64,000 nt of DNA from Cumulibacter sp047975195 (GCA_047975195.1 JBKEDB010000063.1:53666-117665), one strand, 5' to 3'; counted from the first letter of the stretch, positions 29,294 to 37,304 are shown. A program made the numbers and translations. Notes: generated by a model not told the origin, from the sequence alone.

Positions 29294-29321
29294 GGGAACA
29301 ACGTGCCCCGGTAGCACGTTG
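29294..29321 (+). promoter_or_regulatory. Possible SigR/SigH-type promoter upstream of rbpA
   Basis: GGGAAC at 29294-29299, then exactly 18 bases, then GTTG at 29318-29321. This fits the thiol-stress sigma factor consensus GGAAY-N18-GTT. rbpA is a known SigR target in Streptomyces. The spacing and position (40 bases before the ATG) support the call, but promoter use is not shown. Confidence 0.6.
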
Positions 29322-29361
29322 GCTATGAAGATACGGTTGGATTACTGGGGGAGGACCCGCT

Positions 29362-29715
29362 ATGGCAGAGCGCACTCTACGAGGAAGCCGCCTGGGGAGC
29401 ATCAGTTACGAGACTGATCGAAACTTCGAGCCGGTCGCCCGAGTCATGGCGCGATACGAATGCGCCCAGTCGCACGTGACGTCCGTACCGTTCGCGGATG
29501 ATGCAGAAACCCCGCTCGTGTGGGAATGCCGCTATTGCGGCGCCGAGTCGAAGCTGATCGGCGGAGCGGACCCGGAGCCGAAGAAGGTCAAGCCGCCGCG
29601 CACGCACTGGGACATGCTCCTGGAGCGACGTACGATCGAAGACCTTGAGGAGGTGCTCGCTGAACGCCTCGACGTCCTCAGCGAACGGCGCGGTGAGAAG
29701 CAGTCATCCCGCTAG
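29362..29715 (+). CDS. rbpA: RNA polymerase-binding protein RbpA
   Basis: RbpA binds RNA polymerase and group 1/2 sigma factors and stabilises open complexes. The 117 residues show the N-terminal tail AERTLRGSRLGSISYETDR, the core with zinc-type cysteines (ARYECAQSH, WECRYCGAES), the basic linker KKVKPPRTHWDMLLERR and the sigma-interaction helix IEDLEEVLAERLDVLSERR. Upstream is GGGGGAGGA as a ribosome site and a SigR-like promoter. A strong terminator follows. Confidence 0.98.
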   Translation: MAERTLRGSRLGSISYETDRNFEPVARVMARYECAQSHVTSVPFADDAETPLVWECRYCGAESKLIGGADPEPKKVKPPRTHWDMLLERRTIEDLEEVLAERLDVLSERRGEKQSSR

Positions 29716-29724
29716 AACCTGACA

Positions 29725-29764
29725 AAAACTGGACCCCATGACCTTGGTCATGGGGTCCAGTTTT
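29725..29764. terminator. Strong terminator after rbpA
   Basis: A 19-bp perfect stem (AAAACTGGACCCCATGACC and its complement) has only TT between the arms and ends in TTTT. It lies 10 bases after the rbpA stop. Because both flanks are A/T rich it can also serve the converging tdk gene. Confidence 0.92.
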
Positions 29765-29829
29765 AGTTGTGGTCCGCACGGCATGCGCTACTTTGCTTGA
29801 ACGCATCACGGCGCGGACAGACGAGCCCG

Positions 29830-30531
29830 CTACGTCAGCGGGAGCACCGCCTGGGTGTGCGGGTCGGCACCGAGGTCGCCGTCTCGCCAATGACGCCTAC
29901 ACAGCACCTGGTAGCGAACTGATCGCGCGGTCGAGGAGACGGTGTCGGCGACCATGACCTGGCTGCCTTCCTTGACGAGCGTGCCGTCGAGCACCCGGCC
30001 GTTGTAGCGCCCGGAACGACCGCACCAGCACAGGACTTCGACTTGCATGGGGGTTACGGCGTCCGCGAGCTCGAAGAGGCGTTTGGCGCCGGGGAACATC
30101 TGGCTGCGGAAGTCGGTAGCGAGCCCGAATGCGTACACATCGATATCGGCCGCATCGACGAGTTCTGCTAGCTGGTCGACCTGTGGCGTGGACAGGAACT
30201 GTGCTTCATCGACGATGATGTAGTCGACGGGTTCGCCCGCGCGCCAGCGGTCGCTGATCAGGCGCTGCAGATCGCGGGACGGGCTCACTTCGATGGCGTC
30301 ATCGCTTAGCCCGACTCGGCTGGTGATCACTCCGGATCCAGAACGGTCTTGCTGGGTGAGCAGGAGCCCGTGCCGCCCTTGTCGACTGAAGTTGTGGTTT
30401 ATCTGTAGCGCCAGGGTCGACTTGCCGCAGTCCATCGGACCGTAGAAGAACTTGAGTTCTGCCGACGTGGGGGTGAGTCGACGGGTGACGGGACTCGGGA
30501 CGTGGGACAGAGCAGATCGCGGCGAAGTCAT
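29830..30531 (-). CDS. tdk: Thymidine kinase
   Basis: Tdk phosphorylates thymidine in the salvage pathway. The 233 residues have the P-loop FFYGPMDCGKSTLALQ near 29-44, the Walker B-like YIIVDEAQFLSTPQ, the lasso region DVYAFGLATDFRSQMFPGAK, and zinc ligands in VEVLCWCGRSG and a late YQVLCRRHW. It is a type II thymidine kinase. M. tuberculosis lacks tdk, so this gene marks a difference from the mycobacterial gene order. Confidence 0.95.
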   Translation of the reverse strand: MTSPRSALSHVPSPVTRRLTPTSAELKFFYGPMDCGKSTLALQINHNFSRQGRHGLLLTQQDRSGSGVITSRVGLSDDAIEVSPSRDLQRLISDRWRAGEPVDYIIVDEAQFLSTPQVDQLAELVDAADIDVYAFGLATDFRSQMFPGAKRLFELADAVTPMQVEVLCWCGRSGRYNGRVLDGTLVKEGSQVMVADTVSSTARSVRYQVLCRRHWRDGDLGADPHTQAVLPLT

Positions 30532-30567
30532 CGTCGAGCAACTTTACCGGGGGGGCATCACATCGAC

Positions 30568-31395
30568 TTAGGGCAAGTCGTCCGGAACGACGCCGCCTGG
30601 ATATGCGGCCGTGGTGGGGTAGCGCACGGGGCGCGTCTCATCGACGAAGTGCGGTACGTCGAGCTCGGAAGCGCGCAGCGGTGCGAGCAACCTCGTTTGG
30701 GCCGCCGAAATCCGATTACGTGCGCGGATGGCGTCACCGCGCCGTTCGAGTGACAGATCGGATAGGTCAACAGGCTCGCCGAAGCGCACTCTGAGCTTCG
30801 GACGACGCCACACCGACGACAGCGTGGAGCCGAGCATGGCCCGACTGTCTTCGTACTTGGTCACCTCATGCGCACCCCATTGCGCGATAGGGATGACCGG
30901 AACCTTGTGTTGCAAGGCGATACGTGCCAGCCCCGTCTTGCCCCGTTCTGGCCACAGCCCTGGATCAAGCGACACGCGCCCCTCCTGATAGATACAGAGG
31001 TGCGCGCCGTGGCGTAGCGCAATATCGACCAACTGCATAGATCGTGCTGCGTCGGTTTTCCCGCGTTCCACCCGCAGGCTGCCGGAGCGTTCGAGCAGTT
31101 TGCCGACGACCGGCGCCGTCATGATCCCGCCGGTGACCAAGAACCGCGGGTTGAGCCCGACACGCGACATCGCCACAGCGATCACGAAGGTATCGAAGTT
31201 GCCGATGTGGTTGGGCGCGAGCAACAACGGCCCCCGCAGTAGCTCTGGCGAAATGTCACCGGTGATGCGCAAATTGCCGAAGATCGACAGCGCCGCTTGC
31301 CCGTGCTTCGTGGCGGTGCGCCAGAACCACCAGGTGGGTTCGGCAGCGCTGCGGCGCTGACGGAGGAACCAGTCGGGTGCATCCGAAGAGTTCAT
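30568..31395 (-). CDS. PlsC-like 1-acylglycerol-3-phosphate acyltransferase
   Basis: The 275-residue protein has the acyltransferase motifs LLLAPNHIGNFDTF (NHxxxxD, with Ile-Gly between), GSLRVERGKTDAAR, CIYQEGRVSLDPGLWPERGK (EGR) and VPVIPIAQWG. It would acylate lysophosphatidic acid in membrane lipid synthesis. The ATG at 31395 overlaps the stop of the upstream phosphodiesterase gene by four bases (ATGA); a frame extending to 31515 is inside that gene. The coupled pair suggests joint lipid turnover. Confidence 0.9.
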   Translation of the reverse strand: MNSSDAPDWFLRQRRSAAEPTWWFWRTATKHGQAALSIFGNLRITGDISPELLRGPLLLAPNHIGNFDTFVIAVAMSRVGLNPRFLVTGGIMTAPVVGKLLERSGSLRVERGKTDAARSMQLVDIALRHGAHLCIYQEGRVSLDPGLWPERGKTGLARIALQHKVPVIPIAQWGAHEVTKYEDSRAMLGSTLSSVWRRPKLRVRFGEPVDLSDLSLERRGDAIRARNRISAAQTRLLAPLRASELDVPHFVDETRPVRYPTTAAYPGGVVPDDLP

Positions 31396-32159
31396 GAATG
31401 CCACTGACCCCGGTCCTGCAGAATTGCCTTGAGGACGTCGGGCTTGTCGGTGATGATTCCATCGACACCGAGGTCGAGCAGTGAGCGCATATCGTCCGGG
31501 TCGTCCACCGTCCATACGTGAACTTTCTTGCCGAGCTGATGCGCGGATTCGACGAATCGACGGTCCACGACGCGGCGTCCGGTGTACGACATCGGCACCT
31601 GCGCGGCTTGACCACCAAACCGCAGGACGCTCAACGAACTACGCACGAAGGATGCTGCCCGCAACCGCGCGACCTCGCGTTGGCCCATGGACGTAGCTAC
31701 CTGACCGCGGGAGAGGGTACGCATTCGGCGCAGGCGTGCGTCGGAGAACGACGCGAGGCACACGCGGTCGGCGACAGAACGACCACCGGCTTGGACGAGC
31801 TGGATCAGCGGAACGACGACGTCGCTGACCTTGGCGTCAATGTTGAAGTACAGGTCGGGGAACTCCTCGAGCAGTTCCTCCAGCAGCGGTATCCGTGCGG
31901 TGCCGCCGATACGGGCCTTGGAAATCTCGGACCAGTTGAGATCACGGATCCGTCCGGTACGGTCCGTTGTGCGGTCTAGGGACGGATCGTGGACGGCGAC
32001 GACTTTGCCGTCCTTGCTGAGATGTACGTCCGTCTCGATGTAGCGATACCCGATATCGACGCAGCGCTGAACGGCCTCGAATGAATTCTCGATACCGTCC
32101 CAGGCTCCGCCGCGGTGCGCAAACGCAACAGGGCTTTCTGCGCCGAGATAGTCGCTCAT
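31392..32159 (-). CDS. Glycerophosphodiester phosphodiesterase
   Basis: The 255 residues show the GDPD signature: AHRGGAWDGIENSFEAVQR (His-Arg and Glu-Asn), YIETDVHLSKDGKVVAVHDP and LDRTTDRTGRI, ending with VHVWTVDDPDDMRSLLDLGV and DGIITDKPD. It hydrolyses glycerophosphodiesters to glycerol-3-phosphate and alcohol. No signal peptide is visible, so it is probably cytoplasmic. It is translationally coupled to the PlsC-like gene. Confidence 0.95.
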   Translation of the reverse strand: MSDYLGAESPVAFAHRGGAWDGIENSFEAVQRCVDIGYRYIETDVHLSKDGKVVAVHDPSLDRTTDRTGRIRDLNWSEISKARIGGTARIPLLEELLEEFPDLYFNIDAKVSDVVVPLIQLVQAGGRSVADRVCLASFSDARLRRMRTLSRGQVATSMGQREVARLRAASFVRSSLSVLRFGGQAAQVPMSYTGRRVVDRRFVESAHQLGKKVHVWTVDDPDDMRSLLDLGVDGIITDKPDVLKAILQDRGQWHS

Positions 32160-32282
32160 CTGACCTCCGAGTCGAGATGCGGTACGCCACCACGCTAGCG
32201 GATCTGTGCGGCGCGTGAGGTGAACGGCTCACCGGACGGGGATCCTCACCGCGATGCCGCTCGTGCGGTTACGCTGAGCGCC

Positions 32283-32624
32283 GTGCCCGAAACCGCCCGC
32301 TGCACCTGGTGCAGCCGCAAAATCATCGATGAGCAGCCTACGGGGCGTCGCAAGCAGTACTGCTCGCACGCATGCCGCCAACGCGCGTACGAGCGTCGAC
32401 GACTGATGAGCGGCACCGGCGTGCTGCAACTGGACGAGGACTCGGTCGTCGTACGCCGTGCCGAGTTGGAGAGCCTGCAAGATCGGCTGTATGTGCTGCG
32501 TAGCGCGGTAGAGGTCTTGCAGGCCGCCGTGGAGGACGGTGCGAATGGCACCGAGATGGCTAGTGTGGCGCGCGAGGTCGTCGCGGCCACCGGAGATCTC
32601 GACCGTCTCTGGATCAGCCCGTGA
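32283..32624 (+). CDS. Small zinc-ribbon protein, function unknown
   Basis: From the GTG at 32283 (VPETARCTWC) the product has 113 residues. A zinc ribbon is formed by CTWC and YCSHACRQRAYERRR; the basic tail of the ribbon suggests nucleic-acid binding. A helical region follows with ELESLQDRLYVLRSAVEVLQ. A start at 32220 is possible but adds non-conserved residues. The 3' end overlaps the converging phosphoesterase gene by 11 bases. Similar short proteins occur widely in actinobacteria without known function. Confidence 0.75.
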   Translation: MPETARCTWCSRKIIDEQPTGRRKQYCSHACRQRAYERRRLMSGTGVLQLDEDSVVVRRAELESLQDRLYVLRSAVEVLQAAVEDGANGTEMASVAREVVAATGDLDRLWISP

Positions 32625-33927
32625 TCGTGCTCAGCTCACCTGCGGGGGCGGCGGCACGAAGGGTGAGGACGGCGATCTCCGGCGGCGCGCCGATGCGGAA
32701 CGGTGGTCCCCAGAAGCCGGTACCACGGCTGACGTAAATCTGCATGCGTTCGTTGACGGCGTGGAGGCCGTGCACATACTTCTGATCGGCGCGCACGATG
32801 TGGTGGAACGGCCACATCTGACCGCCATGTGTGTGACCGGCGAGCTGCAGGTCGACCTTGTGTGCTGCCGCATCGGCGGACTGTTTAGGTCGGTGCGCAA
32901 GGAGCAGCACTGGAAGGTCCGGGTCGACCCCGGATAGCGCGTCCGAGAGCCGCGGGCCATGCCCGTCAATACCAGCCGATGCACCAGTGGGGTCGTCGAT
33001 ACCCGCGATAATCAGTCGCCCCTCGCCGCGTTGGTAGACCTCGTGCGTGTTGTGCAGGAATCGCCATCCGAACTCGGTCATCTGTTTGCCCCAGTAGACC
33101 GCATCGCTGAAGTATTCGTGATTCCCGGTGATGAAGTACTTGTGCTCGGCCCGCACGTCAGCCAGTTGTGCGGCGGCGGGCAAACGCAACGTGGGATCGC
33201 CGTCGGCTAGATCGCCTGTGTGGCAATAGATATCGGCCTTGATCCCGTTGATCTGGCGGACCCGCGCGGCCATCCATCGCGCGCCAAGAATTCGCGACAG
33301 GTGCGTATCTGTCACTTGTACGATTCGTAGGCCGTCGAGATCGCGATGAAGGCGGGGGATATGTATGTCGGTTTCGCGAATCGGCGTCCGCGCCAGTGCT
33401 CGCCAGGACCCGTACGCCAGCACGAGTGCAGTCCACATGACCACGGCTAGGCTGGCAATCCGACCACGGTCATCGACGTCGGTAGCCCATAACGCAAGCC
33501 GAAGAAATTCGCCGATGAGGGTCCACACGAACAGTTGGAACATGACGCCGAGCCACGTCACGCCTATCGCGCCGGGGAGATCCCGTTTCAGCAGTTGGCC
33601 GCACAGCAGCAGCAGAACCATAATGGCTGCGGCGACCACGCCAGTGAGGACCGCACCGCCGATTGACATAATGTCTGCCGAGGTGAGCAGCCGCCAGGCG
33701 GGGTACACGTGTAGTAGCAGCGCGATGCACGAAATCACCGCCAGTACGACCAGCCCGCGTACTCCGGGCGGTCCGTGGCTCGACTGGCGTTGGGCATCAT
33801 TCGGGGTGCCTGACCGATGCGATCCGCCAGCCTCGGACGCCGTCGGTCCGGGTGCACCCACGACTGGGTTCGTTGCGGGCTTGTCGCGACGAGGATGCGG
33901 TTCCGTTGGCGAATGTGCGGTGCTCAT
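32614..33927 (-). CDS. Membrane-anchored metallophosphoesterase
   Basis: The 437-residue protein starts with a Pro-rich cytoplasmic tail. Four hydrophobic helices follow (about 52-75, 80-105, 120-145, 155-175), then a calcineurin-like domain with all metal-binding motifs: VQVTDTHL, YCHTGDLADGD, YFITGNHEYF, LLLAHRP and LAGHTHGGQMWPF. It resembles YkuE-type phosphoesterases; the substrate is unknown. The ATG at 33927 is used. Confidence 0.92.
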   Translation of the reverse strand: MSTAHSPTEPHPRRDKPATNPVVGAPGPTASEAGGSHRSGTPNDAQRQSSHGPPGVRGLVVLAVISCIALLLHVYPAWRLLTSADIMSIGGAVLTGVVAAAIMVLLLLCGQLLKRDLPGAIGVTWLGVMFQLFVWTLIGEFLRLALWATDVDDRGRIASLAVVMWTALVLAYGSWRALARTPIRETDIHIPRLHRDLDGLRIVQVTDTHLSRILGARWMAARVRQINGIKADIYCHTGDLADGDPTLRLPAAAQLADVRAEHKYFITGNHEYFSDAVYWGKQMTEFGWRFLHNTHEVYQRGEGRLIIAGIDDPTGASAGIDGHGPRLSDALSGVDPDLPVLLLAHRPKQSADAAAHKVDLQLAGHTHGGQMWPFHHIVRADQKYVHGLHAVNERMQIYVSRGTGFWGPPFRIGAPPEIAVLTLRAAAPAGELSTITG

Positions 33928-33993
33928 GCGCCACACCGACGCGGGGTCATCGTAAGGCCGGACAGATTCAAGTTCGTGCTCCCATTCGAGATG

Positions 33994-34044
33994 CGGTTAC
34001 TCTCGGTAGAAACGTCACTGTGACGTTTCTACCGAGAGTAACCG
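33994..34044. repeat. Perfect 24-bp inverted repeat with a 3-base spacer
   Basis: The arm CGGTTACTCTCGGTAGAAAC plus GTCA at 33994-34017 is followed by CTG and its exact reverse complement at 34021-34044. It is not followed by a T-run on either strand and lies in a gene-free gap. It could be a REP-like intergenic element, a recombination site or a protein-binding dyad. It lies 300 bases from the dif-like site. Confidence 0.95.
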
Positions 34045-34341
34045 GACGCGGGGCAGACAAACTCGATGACGGCCTGCCGCTGCATCTAGCCATTTTCCCG
34101 CGATTCCAACCGGTTCGCCACGGAGATGTTCTCGTCGCCGAGTCGGTCGTTGTACGCGGCGTAGGTTTGAGGTCCGGCGCGGGCTGCTCGGTGCAAAGTT
34201 CAGCCTGGGCGCGACGTTAAATGTCGAGTCGGCACTGCGTGGATCTCGAGTCGAGCCGGGCCGTCGGCGCAGATCGGACGCACATCGATACGGGTGGCCG
34301 CCAGACAGGCTGGCGCGCGCCGCAGTTCGCAGCATACTTCA
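34045..34341. other. Gene-free stretch between the inverted repeat and the dif-like site
   Basis: Short frames exist on both strands, but none resembles a known protein or has a convincing ribosome site. Apart from the inverted repeat to the left and the dif-like site to the right, no structure was found here. Confidence 0.5.
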
Positions 34342-34369
34342 TACGCCGATAATCGACATTATGTCATTC
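34342..34369 (+). other. dif: dif-like XerC/XerD recombination site
   Basis: The 28 bases contain CCGATAAT (34346-34353), a two-base centre (CG) and ACATTATGTCA (34356-34366). This matches the actinobacterial dif consensus TTSRCCGATAAT-VN-ACATTATGTCAAGT (recalled from published surveys) at every position of the two conserved blocks; the outer positions differ at several places. dif is normally a single site at the replication terminus. The match starts just where the recombinase remnant begins. Confidence 0.8.
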
Positions 34370-35440
34370 GGAGTACGGCGAATCGCATCGGATGCGAATT
34401 GGCAGGTACTCGATGGTCGCTCGCGTCAATGGCTCGACGGGACGATCCAAGGCACCGCCGACCCGACCCATGAGGCGGTCCTGCTGAGGTTCGCCACCTG
34501 GCACCACCTGCGAAGGATGCGCACCCTGACCGCGTCCGGCCGGCTGCGCCCCGGCTACATCGAAACCGCACGGCAGAGCATCACCGTCGCTCACCAGTTC
34601 CTGCAGTTCCTCACCGACCGTGGACGAGAGCTACACTCCGCACAACAGAGCGACATCGATAACTGGCTCGCCGAAGGACCAACCGCCCGAAGCACCGACC
34701 GCACGTTTGGGCGATGGGCGATGCGCACATGCCGAGGCTCGACTTTCCATATCGCAAGACACGCATGACGCCCGTACTCGATCAGCCCCAGCGGCTGAGC
34801 CTACTGCGCGAGCTCATCGAACCCGATACTGACCGCCCTCTACGGTTTCTAGCAGCCGGCCTACTGCTGCTCCTCTACGCGCAACCGATCAACCGGATCG
34901 CCGCGCTACGCATCGACCAACTCAGCTGTGACGATTGCGGCGTGACGATCCACCTTCGACCAGCAAACCCGTGCCCGTCCCCGAACCGTCCGCAGCAATA
35001 CTGATGGCGCAACGCGACAACCGCACCAACATGAACACCGCGACCAACGCCGGCTCGGCCTGGCTGTTTCCCGGGATGCGCGCTGGCCAGCACCTGCACC
35101 CCAGCTACCTGCACACGAAACTGCGCGACAGCGGGATTCACCTGCTCGGCGCACGCAACGCCACGCTGCGCAGCCTCGTACTCCTGATGCCACCGGCCAT
35201 CGCCGCCGAAGCACTCGGATACAGGCCCATCATTGCCGAGAAACACGCCAGGTGCTCGACGAAATCTTGCGGTTCGAACTAGTCCACCACGGCACGCGCA
35301 TCTGGCGATTTGCATTGCTTGCAACCCGCACATTCGGCTACACCGACCTCGCGCGTGACCTTAAAATCAGGCTCAAGCATCCGCTGGAATCTTGGCGGGC
35401 GAACGACCACCTGATCAATCAGCTCCTCCCAGAGGGCTAG
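34361..35440 (+). pseudogene. Degraded tyrosine recombinase/integrase
   Basis: Four consecutive pieces in three frames read as one protein of the actinobacterial site-specific integrase family. The core-binding part has LLRFATWHHLRRMR, then LRFLAAGLLLLLYAQPINRI, then AWLFPGMRAGQHLHPSYL and AAEALGYRPIIAEKHA, then LDEILRFELVHHGTRIWRF. Breaks fall near 34723, 34965 and 35248. Each would be healed by adding one base to a short run (G, A and C). The usual N-terminal 60-100 residues are missing: similarity starts right after the dif-like site, whose TATG supplies the first ATG. The catalytic Arg/His/Tyr set cannot be identified with confidence. It is best read as a remnant of a mobile element that used or landed at dif. 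Confidence 0.75.
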
Positions 35441-35461
35441 CCGAGACTGCAACGATCCTCA

Positions 35462-35815
35462 TCACGATTGAAAACCAACTGACAAGTCATCGGCCGAGAC
35501 AGCAGCCAACCCGACTGCTCGCGCGACGCCTTGAATTAGTTCGATGACAGCGTTCATGTCCGCAACTCCTTGATCCGGCTGCGCCTTTCGATAGAGGGCC
35601 ATGATCTCGGCATCCCCACCAAAGAGCACCGGGATCTCGTTCAAGCAACGCGCAAGCTCGGGCCCATTCTTGTGCCGCGCGATTCTCCGCGCCAGGTCCA
35701 ATCGCGCGTCCGCGAGGCGATCACGTCGGGCACTCCGTAACTGCCACGATCCGAGGGCCCAGGAAACCGCTCCACCGGACAGCGCACCAAGCAGGATCGT
35801 TACGAGTTCACTCAC
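35462..35815 (-). CDS. Small membrane-anchored protein, function unknown
   Basis: The 117 residues begin with one hydrophobic helix (VTILLGALSGGAVSWALGSW). A basic segment RSARRDRLADARLDLARR and a helical region GPELARCLNEIPVLFGGDAE follow. The text from LNEIPVLF to IMALYRKA is loosely like the DUF6680 type of small phage- or island-linked proteins, but this is weak. It lies just right of the recombinase remnant and may belong to the same acquired segment. Confidence 0.55.
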   Translation of the reverse strand: MSELVTILLGALSGGAVSWALGSWQLRSARRDRLADARLDLARRIARHKNGPELARCLNEIPVLFGGDAEIMALYRKAQPDQGVADMNAVIELIQGVARAVGLAAVSADDLSVGFQS

Positions 35816-36165
35816 GAAGACCCCTTACCTTGTAAGTCGATCCAGTTAACTTGATCGCCGGTTCGGCTTCGCGTCCGGGTAACCCCGCCGAGATCGCCTC
35901 ACCGAGTAGAACATGGGACTGACAACCGGACACCTACCAGCTCGGCCTTCCGGTGCACATGTCCAGTTGCACCCGCTAATCGGTCGAATCCGCCGGTCCG
36001 AAATACGCAGCGTCACCAGTCAGCCCTGGCGAATCTCATCGGATGCGACCAGGTTCGCCTTCGACCACGACCTGACCCCGCCCGACGATAGGACGAAGTA
36101 GCCAGCGAAGGCCGACTCAGCCAGACAATGTCAGCATGGGTGTCCGCCGCTGCACGCGCACACGT
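35816..36165. other. Gap without a recognisable gene
   Basis: A 62-codon frame at 35913-36101 has no similarity I recognise and no strong ribosome site. Near 36124-36134 the text GACAATGTCA faintly recalls half of a dif site, but the other half is missing. Nothing else is seen. Confidence 0.4.
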
Positions 36166-36894
36166 TTACTGATCCCGTGGGAGATCAGCGCGAATGATCG
36201 CCGCCTCGGCGTATTCGTGCGCCTGATGCGTGACATCAATCGTGATGTTCTCAAAACCGGCCTCGGCTAGATACTGCTCGAACTGGCGACGGGTGAGCGC
36301 GCCGGCGATACAACCGGTCCATTCCTGCATATCCGCACGCACCTGCTCGGGCATATCCTCAGAGGCAATCACATCGCTGAAGGCGATCCGCCCGCCGGGC
36401 TTGAGCACACGGGCGGCCTCGCGCAGCACCAATCGCTTATCGGCGGCGAGGTTGATCACGCAGTTCGACAACGCAATGTCAATGCTGTCGTCGGGTAGTG
36501 GAATGTCTTCGAGGTACCCCTTGAGAAACTCCACGTTGGTGGCACCGGCAGCTAACGCGTTCGCCCGAGCAGCCTCGAGCATCTCGTCCGTCATGTCCAG
36601 CCCGTACACCTTGCCGGTCTTACCCACCCGGCGTGCGGAGATGAGCGCGTCTCCCCCGGCCCCCGAACCTAGATCCAGGACGACCTCGCCTTCTGCGAGC
36701 GCAGCGACCTGCGTCGGCACGCCACAACCCAACGAGCCACCGACCGCTTCGGGTAGGTCGTCCATGCCCTCGTACAGAGCCGCACCGAACACGCCCGCAC
36801 GTTCGAGTTCGTCAACCGACGGTCCGCAGCACGACTGCCTTTGGGTGGCGGCTGCGGCATAGCGGTTGCGTACGGTCTCGCGGATATCGCTCAT
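36166..36894 (-). CDS. arsM: Arsenite methyltransferase
   Basis: ArsM methylates arsenite with S-adenosylmethionine. The 242 residues have the cysteine pair in RQSCCGPS (22-23), SLGCGVPTQ, the SAM motif VVLDLGSGAGGDALISAR and the As(III)-site cysteines in ALSNCVINLAADKR and EWTGCIAGAL. The ATG overlaps the arsC stop (ATGA at 36891-36894). It is the last gene of the operon arsR-acr3-arsC-arsM. Confidence 0.95.
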   Translation of the reverse strand: MSDIRETVRNRYAAAATQRQSCCGPSVDELERAGVFGAALYEGMDDLPEAVGGSLGCGVPTQVAALAEGEVVLDLGSGAGGDALISARRVGKTGKVYGLDMTDEMLEAARANALAAGATNVEFLKGYLEDIPLPDDSIDIALSNCVINLAADKRLVLREAARVLKPGGRIAFSDVIASEDMPEQVRADMQEWTGCIAGALTRRQFEQYLAEAGFENITIDVTHQAHEYAEAAIIRADLPRDQ

Positions 36895-37304
36895 GACAGT
36901 AACTCCTTCAGCAGTTGGTGCACTCGCATCTTGATCTCATCGCGGATGGGACGCACCGCTTCAACGCCTAACCCTGCGGGGTCGGGTAACGCCCAGTCCA
37001 GATACCGCTTCCCGGGGAAGATCGGGCAGGCGTCTCCGCAGCCCATCGTGATCACCACGTCCGAGGCGCGGACGTGGTGCTCACTAAGCAGGGTGGGTGC
37101 TTGATAGGCGATATCAATCCCGACCTCGGCCATGGCTTCACGCGCCGCAGGATTGATCTCTTCGGCCGGCACAGATCCAGCAGAATAGACGTCGACGCGG
37201 CCGTTCGCGAAGTGACGCAGCCAGCCCGCGGCCATCTGGGAGCGCCCGGCGTTATGCACGCACACAAACAGCACAGCGGGATTCTTGCGTTGTGTACTGG
37301 TCAT
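36891..37304 (-). CDS. arsC: Arsenate reductase, low-molecular-weight phosphatase fold
   Basis: The 137-residue protein has the P-loop VCVHNAGRSQMAAGW with catalytic Cys15, the VDVYSAGSVPAEEINPAAREAM region, and VITMGCGDACPIFPG with two more cysteines and the usual aspartate DWALPDPAG. It reduces arsenate to arsenite, which Acr3 exports; in actinobacteria this type often uses mycothiol. The ATG at 37304 overlaps the acr3 stop by four bases. Confidence 0.96.
   Translation of the reverse strand: MTSTQRKNPAVLFVCVHNAGRSQMAAGWLRHFANGRVDVYSAGSVPAEEINPAAREAMAEVGIDIAYQAPTLLSEHHVRASDVVITMGCGDACPIFPGKRYLDWALPDPAGLGVEAVRPIRDEIKMRVHQLLKELLS

Noticed and set aside
36115..36140. Second dif copy right of the integrase remnant
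   Set aside because: Only GACAATGTCA resembles a half-site; the CCGATAAT block is missing.
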